A stretch of 11,528 nucleotides of DNA from Rhodoferax sp. (GTDB lineage: Bacteria > Pseudomonadota > Gammaproteobacteria > Burkholderiales > Burkholderiaceae_C), in NCBI GenBank assembly GCA_029865675.1, contig JARXAU010000231.1, positions 1-11,528 on the forward strand, given 5' to 3'. Every line of letters starts with the position of its first letter. The stretch's first letter is position 1. Below, piece by piece: positions 1-5,665 of this stretch. A program made the translations under genes and the position numbers. The notes beneath the pieces are model-generated. The model did no database searches. It was given only the letters and a program-made list of their open reading frames with translations, and was not told the origin of the DNA.

Positions 1-1154
1 TTGACTATTTTCAGTGCCGCGCCTGCATCGCTACTGGGGCCAGCCTCGACCGACGGCAACGCACCGCCATAAGCGCCCATGGAAGAGAACGCTGGAGAGG
101 CTTCATCAAAGGTGAGTAGCGTGGTTGATCCGGCGGCTGGCCTTGGAACGTACTGCGATTTTGTGGTGTCGACGGTAGCGACAATTGCCTTGGCGGCAAC
201 GTCTTCTTTCATACTTTGAAGCACTGCAGGGACAGTGTCAGATTTAAGTCTACCTGCACTGACCTCTGTCTTGATGTTGTCAGTGATGGTGGTGTTGCTC
301 TGGCGGTCTTTGGTGACCGCCGTAACGTCGGCACTGGCCGCGTCGACAATTGCCTGCGCTTGACTTGTAATTGCATCACCCGCTACGGTGGCCAACGTGG
401 AGCTTCCCGCCGCAGCCAGCGCAAGTTTGATGCCCGTGGATACCGTGGTCGAAATGCTGGTGCGCGTGACGGCAGACGATACCAGTGCGTTGACTTTGCT
501 GCTGCTAACGTTGCCACCATTGTCAAATAATGGCCCACCGGTCATGAGTTGTGTGGCGAACGCGGCTGCGACTTCGGTGTAGACCGCCGTCGTCGCCGCG
601 CTACCAGCCACTCCCCCAAGGCCAGTGAAGAGTTCGGTCGTTTTTTGCAGCATTTGCTGCACGGCCAGCGTCTTTTTCATCAGATTGGCGTTGACCAATT
701 CACCGCTAGAGTTTGTGGCAGCCGGGTCGGTGGTCAGCACGTTGGTGCCCTCGGGCAGACCCAGAGCCGTGTTCACCGCCGCTTGCGTCATGCCAGAGGC
801 TAACAAGGTGGTCAGCGGCGTCACCACCGTTGCACCCGCAGGCGCTCGCAGTTGGCCGACAAACTCCAACCCCGTATCCGCACTGGTACCCCCAGTGACA
901 AGTAGCCCATGCGCGCAACCCGCGGTAAACACAAAGTTGCCTTTGATGTCGGTGTAGGTAACGGGCTCGCCCGTGTCGGCAACACTGTTGTTATTGCTGT
1001 CGCAGACGACTTTGGACAGGCTCAAGTAGCCGTCCACCGCTTTTCCGCTCGTCGGCGTGCCGGTGGCTGCGTTGTCGCCACCACCACCCCCGCCGCAAGC
1101 GGCCAGCAGCGCGACTGCTGTGGCGGCTGGAATTAAACGAAGCTTGAATTGCAT
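1..1154 (-). CDS. Surface lipoprotein with Ca-loop-like N-terminal region, truncated at the left edge
   Basis: The frame is open from its ATG to the edge of the window: 384 codons without a stop, and the C-terminus lies outside. A TGGAG ribosome binding site sits 6 bases before the ATG. Residues 1-20 form a lipoprotein signal (lipobox LAAC, Cys20) followed by six Gly, so the protein should be membrane anchored. Residues 37-63 carry GKAVDGYLS and then an Asp/Asn-rich loop, DSNNNSVADTGE (52-63), resembling a dockerin or EF-hand calcium loop. A region rich in Ala, Thr and Val follows (VVTPLTTLLASGMTQAAVN). From memory, this arrangement recurs at the N-terminus of large surface proteins of Proteobacteria. 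From about residue 345 a new segment begins (TLLTFDEASPAF), like the start of a beta-sandwich module in glycan-binding or glycosidase proteins. No catalytic motif is visible. It lies 93 bases downstream of the Ig-like lipoprotein gene and is probably cotranscribed with it. The exact function is unknown; a glucan-binding or enzymatic role is inference from context. Confidence 0.8.
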   Translation of the reverse strand, partial: MQFKLRLIPAATAVALLAACGGGGGGDNAATGTPTSGKAVDGYLSLSKVVCDSNNNSVADTGEPVTYTDIKGNFVFTAGCAHGLLVTGGTSADTGLEFVGQLRAPAGATVVTPLTTLLASGMTQAAVNTALGLPEGTNVLTTDPAATNSSGELVNANLMKKTLAVQQMLQKTTELFTGLGGVAGSAATTAVYTEVAAAFATQLMTGGPLFDNGGNVSSSKVNALVSSAVTRTSISTTVSTGIKLALAAAGSSTLATVAGDAITSQAQAIVDAASADVTAVTKDRQSNTTITDNIKTEVSAGRLKSDTVPAVLQSMKEDVAAKAIVATVDTTKSQYVPRPAAGSTTLLTFDEASPAFSSMGAYGGALPSVEAGPSSDAGAALKIV

Positions 1155-1247
1155 GTGAGACTCCAATATGACTGACTTGACCCACGTTAAGCGCCACAGT
1201 ACCAATTGCATTGGCAACCTGAATGAGAACGGCAAGCGGGTGGTTGT
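1155..1247. other. Short gap between two lipoprotein genes
   Basis: This 93-base gap contains the ribosome binding site of the downstream minus-strand lipoprotein (forward ctcc at 1161-1164). I see no copy of the GAAAGCGCTTTC operator, no convincing sigma-70 promoter and no GC-rich stem with a T-run. Read-through from the upstream Ig-like lipoprotein gene is therefore the simplest reading. Confidence 0.4.
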
Positions 1248-2105
1248 TTACTTCGTAAGGTAGATGTTGTCGAAGTACATCGCCTTTGTTGTCGGTTGAA
1301 TTGCCGTGTCAAGCTTCAATTGGAAGATCGCGCCTTTGTTGATTTTGGTAAAGCTGCTCAGTGGGATATCCACGCCTTTCCACGCACCAGCAGTCGGGAC
1401 AATGTCGACCGATTCGGTGTCCTGCCCATTCGAGATAACGTAGACCTTTACCGGTGTCGCATCAACAGACCAGATATCGATGTGCAGACTGGTCAGACCC
1501 AGGCTGGTCGCATCGATTGGATCAAACTGGAACCCTTGGTAAGTGAAAGCGTCACCTTTGAGCACCTTGTTGTTAGCGATCGTCGCATCGCTCAACATCT
1601 GACCCTGGCCCCAATAGGGGAGGTCAAAGCCACCGGTCGTGGTGTAGGCGTCGCTATACAGTGATTTGACGTTGGCCGCTAAAGCAGTCGGTGCAGTAGG
1701 CGCGGTGGTCGGTGCAGTCGCACTGCCAGCTGCGAATGTGTTGGTTGCAGATGCGGTGTTGGTATTGTTTGCCATATCGCTGAATTTGCCGGTGGCCAGT
1801 GAAGCGGTCACTTCGCTTGCGCCGGTGTCGGGCGTGACGGCGAGCGTGTAATTCGTCCCATCAATTTTCGTGACGGAAGCTTTCTTGGTGCCACCGACGA
1901 CAGCAACATCATCAGCGGTGAAGGAGCTTCCAATATCCTCGCTGAACGTAAAGGTAAACCTTACATCGCTATCGGATGCCACCGAGGTGATCGCCACCGT
2001 AGGCGCCACGGAGTCCTCGCCCTCTGCGCCTCCGCAGCCGCTCAAGAACAAACTGGCCGCAAGCGCACAGGCCGTAAGGAATAGATATTTGGCGGTCTTG
2101 TTCAT
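1248..2105 (-). CDS. Lipoprotein with bacterial Ig-like domain and C-terminal jelly-roll module (putative glycan-binding)
   Basis: The ATG is supported by AGGAG 8 bases upstream (forward ctcct, 2114-2118). Residues 1-24 are a lipoprotein signal (lipobox LSGC, Cys24). Residues about 34-125 (APTVAITS, FTFTFSEDIG, DMANNTNTASA) read as a bacterial Ig-like domain of the Big_12 style. A Thr/Ala/Pro linker (about 127-144) leads to a beta-rich module at 147-285. That module starts VKSLYSDAYT, has Trp165, Trp212 and Trp242, and ends with IPLSSF and YFDNIYLTK. I recall this SLYSDAYT-type module from the C-termini of secreted glycosidases and glycan-binding proteins of polysaccharide loci. The protein has no recognisable catalytic domain, so a surface beta-glucan-binding role is plausible but not shown. 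It has its own upstream operator of the same type as the glucanase units, which links it to the regulon. Domain reading is fairly confident; function is inferred. Confidence 0.85.
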   Translation of the reverse strand: MNKTAKYLFLTACALAASLFLSGCGGAEGEDSVAPTVAITSVASDSDVRFTFTFSEDIGSSFTADDVAVVGGTKKASVTKIDGTNYTLAVTPDTGASEVTASLATGKFSDMANNTNTASATNTFAAGSATAPTTAPTAPTALAANVKSLYSDAYTTTGGFDLPYWGQGQMLSDATIANNKVLKGDAFTYQGFQFDPIDATSLGLTSLHIDIWSVDATPVKVYVISNGQDTESVDIVPTAGAWKGVDIPLSSFTKINKGAIFQLKLDTAIQPTTKAMYFDNIYLTK

Positions 2106-2266
2106 GCTGTTGTCTCCTAGCGAAAGGGCTTTGCCTTGGCGGGCATCGGGTTATAAAAAGTGCGCACCGGGCGCGAAATAGGTCGATGAACGCGCTTTCT
2201 GAAAGCGCTTTCAATAATGTAGGAGGATTTGCCGATTTGCCATATCCGTGCTTTCCCTAAGAGGGT
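2106..2266. promoter_or_regulatory. Control region of the Ig-like lipoprotein gene
   Basis: This 161-base gap separates the GH16 stop from the Ig-like lipoprotein start, both on the minus strand. It holds the ribosome binding site of the lipoprotein gene, a perfect TGAAAGCGCTTTCA operator with an extra abutting half-site, and a small CCCT-AAG-AGGG dyad at 2255-2265. On the minus strand TACATTATTG directly precedes the operator and could supply a -10 element (TACATT or CATTAT), but no good -35 stands out. The dyad has only 4-base arms and no following T-run, so I do not call it a terminator for GH16. Confidence 0.55.
2192..2213. promoter_or_regulatory. LacI-family-type operator with an extra half-site
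   Basis: The perfect 14-base palindrome TGAAAGCGCTTTCA occupies 2200-2213. It is flanked on its left by a further half-site GCGCTTTC (2192-2199), giving three alternating half-sites. The central CG and the overall form match the operator style of LacI/GalR-family regulators, and also the Bacillus CcpA cre consensus, although CcpA itself is not expected here. It lies 95-108 bases upstream of the lipoprotein ATG. The same core recurs at 5469-5482 and 5630-5643. The regulator gene is not in the window. Confidence 0.75.
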
Positions 2267-3166
2267 TTACTGGTAGATCCGCACGTAGTCCACCTGCATG
2301 CTGTCGCTCGTGAAGTTGCTGGCCACCGCACCGCCCAAATCGCCGCCCACGGCCAGGTTCAGCAGCAGGTATTGCGGCTTGTCAAAAGGCCAGTTGTTGT
2401 TGGTGTAGCCTGCCGGTTTGTTGTAGGTGTTGTAGATGGTGCCGTCCACACCCAGCTCAATTTTGTCGCGCGACCAGGTGAGCTGGTAGTTGTGAAATGC
2501 GGTACACGCGTCGGGCAAAGACCGGCTCGCGGTGATTCCGTTGCCGCCGTAGCCTGAACGCGTGTGCACGGTGGCAAGTACCTTTTGCTTGGCCGCGTTG
2601 CTGGTGCCTCTTTGCTCCAAGATGTCAATTTCTCCAATATCGGGCCACACACCTGCGCTGCTGCCCAGTGCCCAAATGGCGGGCCAGGTACCTAGGCTGC
2701 AAGGCAGCTTGGCGCGCACTTCGACAAAACCGTAGGTGAAGGTGTATTTGCCTTGGGTAATCAGCCGCGCCGAGCTGAATGCTTGGTTGCGGGAGTCGGT
2801 AAAGACCGACGAGCTCATGGTCTCGCGCACTGCGGTGATGGACAGTATTCCGTTGGCAATGCTGCTGTTTTGCAGGCGGGCGTTGGAGTAGTACTGCAGC
2901 TCGTTGTTGTACCAGCCGTCTTTGTTGCGGTAGGTATCAAAAGCCCATTTGCTGCTGTTAGGCAGGCCGTTGGTGCTGAACTCATCGCTCCAGACCAGAT
3001 TGCGTCCGTTTAGTGTCGTTGGTGGCGTGTTGACGGTATCCGTGGGAGTGGTGTCGGTGGGCGTCGTGGACTCGACGGTGGTGGTGCTAGCGGGTGCGCC
3101 GCCGCTGCCCCCGCCACAGCCTTGCAGCACCAGTGAGGCCAAGACGCAGCCTGCCAGGCGCCTCAC
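2267..3166 (-). CDS. GH16 laminarinase (endo-beta-1,3-glucanase), lipoprotein
   Basis: A secreted family 16 glycoside hydrolase predicted to cut internal beta-1,3 bonds of laminarin-like glucan. The start is GTG, its first bases overlapping the GH81 stop as GTGA. No independent Shine-Dalgarno is seen, so translation probably depends on coupling. Residues 1-17 form a lipoprotein signal (lipobox LQGC, Cys17), followed by Gly-Ser and a Thr/Pro-rich linker to about residue 52. The catalytic domain spans about 55-299: NLVWSDEF at its start, YNNELQYY, then the signature GEIDILEQRG with Glu179 (expected nucleophile), Asp181 and Glu184 (expected acid/base). The E-x-D-x-x-E spacing is that of bacterial laminarinases and lichenase-like laminarinases, not of kappa-carrageenases or agarases specifically. 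WPAIWALG precedes the motif and VDYVRIYQ ends the jelly roll, both typical. The domain is complete. Family assignment is firm; beta-1,3 rather than mixed-linkage preference is inferred from the GH81, GH17 and GH30 company. Confidence 0.93.
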   Translation of the reverse strand: MRRLAGCVLASLVLQGCGGGSGGAPASTTTVESTTPTDTTPTDTVNTPPTTLNGRNLVWSDEFSTNGLPNSSKWAFDTYRNKDGWYNNELQYYSNARLQNSSIANGILSITAVRETMSSSVFTDSRNQAFSSARLITQGKYTFTYGFVEVRAKLPCSLGTWPAIWALGSSAGVWPDIGEIDILEQRGTSNAAKQKVLATVHTRSGYGGNGITASRSLPDACTAFHNYQLTWSRDKIELGVDGTIYNTYNKPAGYTNNNWPFDKPQYLLLNLAVGGDLGGAVASNFTSDSMQVDYVRIYQ

Positions 3167-5427
3167 CGCGCGCGCGCCAGTTTGCCGGGCGCCACGGACA
3201 GCGTTTTGCCGTCACTGAAGGTGACGTCCAGCGGTGCTTTGCCCGCGTTGTAGGCCAGGTAGGTTTTTCGCCCATCCGCCTGTTTGAACACGCTGTACAG
3301 CACGGTGTTGGCTGTGACGCTGAAGTCCGGTGTGCCCATCTCTTGCAGGCTCAGTAAATAGTGCAGCGCATGGCTGCGGGTGTCGCCCAGCTCGAACGAT
3401 CCCCAGCGGTTCCAACTGGCCAGACCCGCTGCCGGGTCGGCCAGGCCCAGGTATTTGGCAAAAAGGTCTTGCCAGATGTCGGGCGGGTTGACGCGTTTGC
3501 CCCGCGCCTCAAAGATCGCAATCTCGGGCTTGAGCGAGGCCACGTTGCGTCTGACAAATTCGGGGTCGGTGGCCAGGTAGTTGGACGCGGTGGTGATGGG
3601 CAGCAGGTTGATTCCCTTGATCTGGCGCGGGTCGTCAATCCACCAGGTGTTGTGCGCGTATTGGCCGCCGAACAACATGCTCACCTCGATGTTCTTGTAC
3701 TCCGGCGCCAGCACGATGCGGTGAATGTCAAACCAGTATTGGTTGATGGCGTTGGCCTCGGTGGTGTAGAGGTACACACCCAGGTCGCGTAAGGCTTTGT
3801 TGCCGTGCACTTCGCCCCACAAGATCAGGCCCACCCAGGCGTTGATGGCCTCCGACGAGGACTCTTGGTTGTTACCCATCTCACCCATGCCGATGCCCGA
3901 GGCCCAGGAGTGGCCCTCATACGGGTCAAAGTTGCGCAAAAACGGAAACTCCGGGCTCCCGCGCTGTGTGGTGGCAATGTCAGCCACCAGCAGGTCGATC
4001 ATGCCGCCCCACTGTTCTTTGGCCGCCCAAGCCGGGTCGCGCAGGGCAATTTCAGCCGCAGCGCGAATCCAGTAGCCGTAGGTGAAATGGTGGTCGTTGA
4101 GCTGCTCGACGGTAAAGAATTCTTCGGGGTAGCTGGCCACCGTGCCTTGGTCTTTGTCGAGGTGAAAGTAGGTGTTGCCCTCGCCCTTGAGCCACTGCTC
4201 AGCGCGGCCCTTCACCAGGGCCAGCAGGCGGTCGCGGCCTTCGAGGTCGCCTTGCTGCTCCACCACGTCCATGACCTTGAGGATGCGTTGCAGGCCTTTG
4301 CCTTGCCAATAGGGGCCTTTGCCCTCTTCAAGCATCATGCGGCGGGCGTTACGCTGGTCGGCTTTCATCACATCGCGCAAGTCGGCACTGCGCGGGCCTT
4401 CGGCCACGCCGGGCCAATACGGCACAAAGCCCTGGTAGGTGGCCGTGGTGGTGAATTGCGAGGCTGCCAGCAACTTGATCTGGCCGCGAATGGTGTCGTA
4501 TGCCGCGCCCAGGCGGGGCTGCACGGACGCGTTGTTAAACCAGTGGTGCGGATACAGGCCCAAGAGCGGACCGTTGTCCGGCCCCTCCATGGACTTGGTG
4601 CTGGCGCTGAAGGTGGTTTGCACCTGGCTGCGCGCCGCGTCGTAGGCCCAATCCACCCGCGTACCCTGGATAAACGCGTAGGCATGGCGGCTGAATTGCG
4701 CCACGGTTTCGGTCTTGTCGTCCGGCAAGGCAGCTATGGCCACGTAGCCTTTGCCCGCAGGCAAGCGTCCTGTCCATTCGGTCGGTGACACCTGTTCCCA
4801 GCTGCCGCCGGTGGGGCCGAATAGCGCATAGGCCTTGCCGCCCACGCGCAGGGCCAAGACGCGGGCGTCGCCGCCAGTGTCAAAACGCTCGCCCGCACTG
4901 GGCAAGCGCAGGCGCACATCCCCCCGGCTGATTTGCACTTGGGCAAACGGGCTGCCGTGGGCCACGGTGGCGACCATGTCGTCGGCGCCGCGCGCCATGG
5001 AAATGTCGACCGACCAGTCGCCCACCTTGGCGATTTTGGATTGCCCAACTTCAAAAGCCACAGGCGATATCAGCAGTGGCTTGCGGTGGGGGTATTGGAT
5101 CACCGTGTCGCGACGTTCGGTGGGCACCACTTCTTTGGTGGGGTAAACAAACTCCAATCCCTGCGCGGTGGGCCGCACCGTGATGGGTTGCACAAACAAG
5201 GCTTCGGGTTTTGGGTTGTACAGCACGGTGGAATACCACTGGGCGGACTGCGCCGCCGTGGGCAGCAGCGCATCGGTGCGCAGTGCGGCCTTGGGTATCA
5301 GGCGGTCGCCGCTTTTAGGCGTAGCAAAGTAGGTGCCGGCGCCCAGTTTCACGGGTTGCGCGAATGCCGCAAGTGCCAGTGGGGCGGCAATTAAAAATGC
5401 GATCAAAGGCTTGATGCGGGCGGTCAT
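3163..5427 (-). CDS. GH81 endo-beta-1,3-glucanase, secreted
   Basis: Predicted to hydrolyse beta-1,3-glucan by the inverting mechanism of family 81. I place the start at the ATG at 5427, because AGGA lies 6 bases before it and a clean signal peptide follows at once (MTARIK, hydrophobic stretch, cleavage after AFA at about residue 23). An in-frame TTG 24 bases further upstream has no ribosome binding site. The 754-residue protein shows an N-terminal beta-sandwich (to about 290), HHWFNN (about 294-299), and the helical catalytic core. The core includes NDHHFTYGYW with Asp445 (candidate acid) and YEGHSWASG followed by NNQESSSEA with Glu522 and Glu526, the conserved acidic pair of the family. There is no lipobox, so it should be periplasmic or exported. 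It is the first gene of a two-gene unit with GH16, downstream of an operator at 5469-5482. Length is normal for bacterial GH81 without accessory domains. Confidence 0.95.
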   Translation of the reverse strand: MTARIKPLIAFLIAAPLALAAFAQPVKLGAGTYFATPKSGDRLIPKAALRTDALLPTAAQSAQWYSTVLYNPKPEALFVQPITVRPTAQGLEFVYPTKEVVPTERRDTVIQYPHRKPLLISPVAFEVGQSKIAKVGDWSVDISMARGADDMVATVAHGSPFAQVQISRGDVRLRLPSAGERFDTGGDARVLALRVGGKAYALFGPTGGSWEQVSPTEWTGRLPAGKGYVAIAALPDDKTETVAQFSRHAYAFIQGTRVDWAYDAARSQVQTTFSASTKSMEGPDNGPLLGLYPHHWFNNASVQPRLGAAYDTIRGQIKLLAASQFTTTATYQGFVPYWPGVAEGPRSADLRDVMKADQRNARRMMLEEGKGPYWQGKGLQRILKVMDVVEQQGDLEGRDRLLALVKGRAEQWLKGEGNTYFHLDKDQGTVASYPEEFFTVEQLNDHHFTYGYWIRAAAEIALRDPAWAAKEQWGGMIDLLVADIATTQRGSPEFPFLRNFDPYEGHSWASGIGMGEMGNNQESSSEAINAWVGLILWGEVHGNKALRDLGVYLYTTEANAINQYWFDIHRIVLAPEYKNIEVSMLFGGQYAHNTWWIDDPRQIKGINLLPITTASNYLATDPEFVRRNVASLKPEIAIFEARGKRVNPPDIWQDLFAKYLGLADPAAGLASWNRWGSFELGDTRSHALHYLLSLQEMGTPDFSVTANTVLYSVFKQADGRKTYLAYNAGKAPLDVTFSDGKTLSVAPGKLARAR

Positions 5428-5433
5428 GGGGTT

Positions 5434-5437
5434 TCCT
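5434..5437 (-). promoter_or_regulatory. Ribosome binding site fixing the GH81 start
   Basis: AGGA on the minus strand lies 6 bases before the ATG at 5427. This decides in favour of that ATG over the upstream in-frame TTG at 5451. Confidence 0.7.
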
Positions 5438-5468
5438 GAAAAATATCTCAAAGGGCAGCGGATGATAA

Positions 5469-5482
5469 TGAAAGCGCTTTCT
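5469..5482. promoter_or_regulatory. LacI-family-type operator in front of GH81
   Basis: TGAAAGCGCTTTCT is the shared palindrome with one mismatch at the outer base; the 12-base core GAAAGCGCTTTC (5470-5481) is perfect. It lies about 40-55 bases upstream of the GH81 ATG and overlaps the likely transcription start region of the GH81-GH16 unit. Confidence 0.75.
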
Positions 5483-5507
5483 TTCTAACGGAATCTGAGC
5501 GCGACCA

Positions 5508-5519
5508 AGGGAATACCCT
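5508..5519. promoter_or_regulatory. AGGG-AATA-CCCT dyad
   Basis: A 12-base inverted repeat with 4-base arms, sitting upstream of the GH81 operator. A related dyad with a 6-base spacer occurs at 5577-5590. The AT-rich spacing and promoter-distal position would fit an activator site, but the binding factor is unknown and arms this short can arise by chance. Confidence 0.35.
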
Positions 5520-5576
5520 GATTTCTAGAGTTTTGATTTTTGAAACTGAGAAATCCAAAAAATTGTTTCCCGACCT

Positions 5577-5590
5577 AGGGAAAACACCCT
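5577..5590. promoter_or_regulatory. AGGG-AAAACA-CCCT dyad
   Basis: A 14-base inverted repeat with 4-base arms, starting 53 bases upstream of the porin operator and shortly upstream of the putative -35 region. It is the second copy of this dyad type in the divergent region. Its role as a binding site is inference. Confidence 0.35.
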
Positions 5591-5618
5591 GCCCAGTCGG
5601 GCAAAAAAAGAAGACTAT

Positions 5619-5624
5619 TAGAAT
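5619..5624 (+). promoter_or_regulatory. Putative -10 element of the porin unit
   Basis: TAGAAT differs from the sigma-70 consensus TATAAT at one base and ends 5 bases before the operator at 5630, so transcription would start inside that operator. The hexamer 17 bases upstream (5596-5601) is a poor -35, which would fit a promoter needing an activator. Confidence 0.4.
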
Positions 5625-5629
5625 GTGAT

Positions 5630-5643
5630 TGAAAGCGCTTTCA
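5630..5643. promoter_or_regulatory. LacI-family-type operator in front of the porin
   Basis: A perfect TGAAAGCGCTTTCA palindrome, identical to the one at 2200-2213. It covers the predicted transcription start and ends 22 bases before the porin ATG, the classic position for a repressor released by an imported sugar. Confidence 0.8.
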
Positions 5644-5665
5644 TGAAGACCAACATTTCATACCA

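Larger units (their letters stand above)
5428..5665. promoter_or_regulatory. Divergent control region between GH81-GH16 and porin-GH17-GH30 units
   Basis: The region holds two GAAAGCGCTTTC operators, one near each gene start, with centres 161 bases apart. Between them lie two AGGG-n-CCCT dyads (5508-5519 and 5577-5590) and an AT-rich tract at about 5521-5570. Each operator sits just downstream of a plausible -10 on its own side: TAGAAT at 5619-5624 for the porin, and a weaker TAGAAA (reverse strand, 5482-5487) for GH81. That geometry suits repression by blocking the start site. Promoter calls are by eye only. Confidence 0.65.

Noticed and set aside
216..957. Several overlapping plus-strand frames of 60-110 codons
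   Set aside because: They are shadows of the minus-strand truncated lipoprotein, which is open through the whole stretch with a lipobox and ribosome binding site.
1202..1214. CCAAT-TGC-ATTGG inverted repeat between the two left lipoprotein genes
   Set aside because: Arms of five bases, AT-rich, single copy and unlike the shared operator; too weak to call a site or terminator.
3805..4788. 327-codon open frame on the plus strand
   Set aside because: Antisense to GH81 through its catalytic core; no domain or signal, and composition typical of a reverse-strand shadow.
5428..5451. TTG at 5451 as the GH81 start
   Set aside because: It has no ribosome binding site and adds eight residues ahead of a complete signal peptide; the ATG at 5427 has AGGA at 6 bases.
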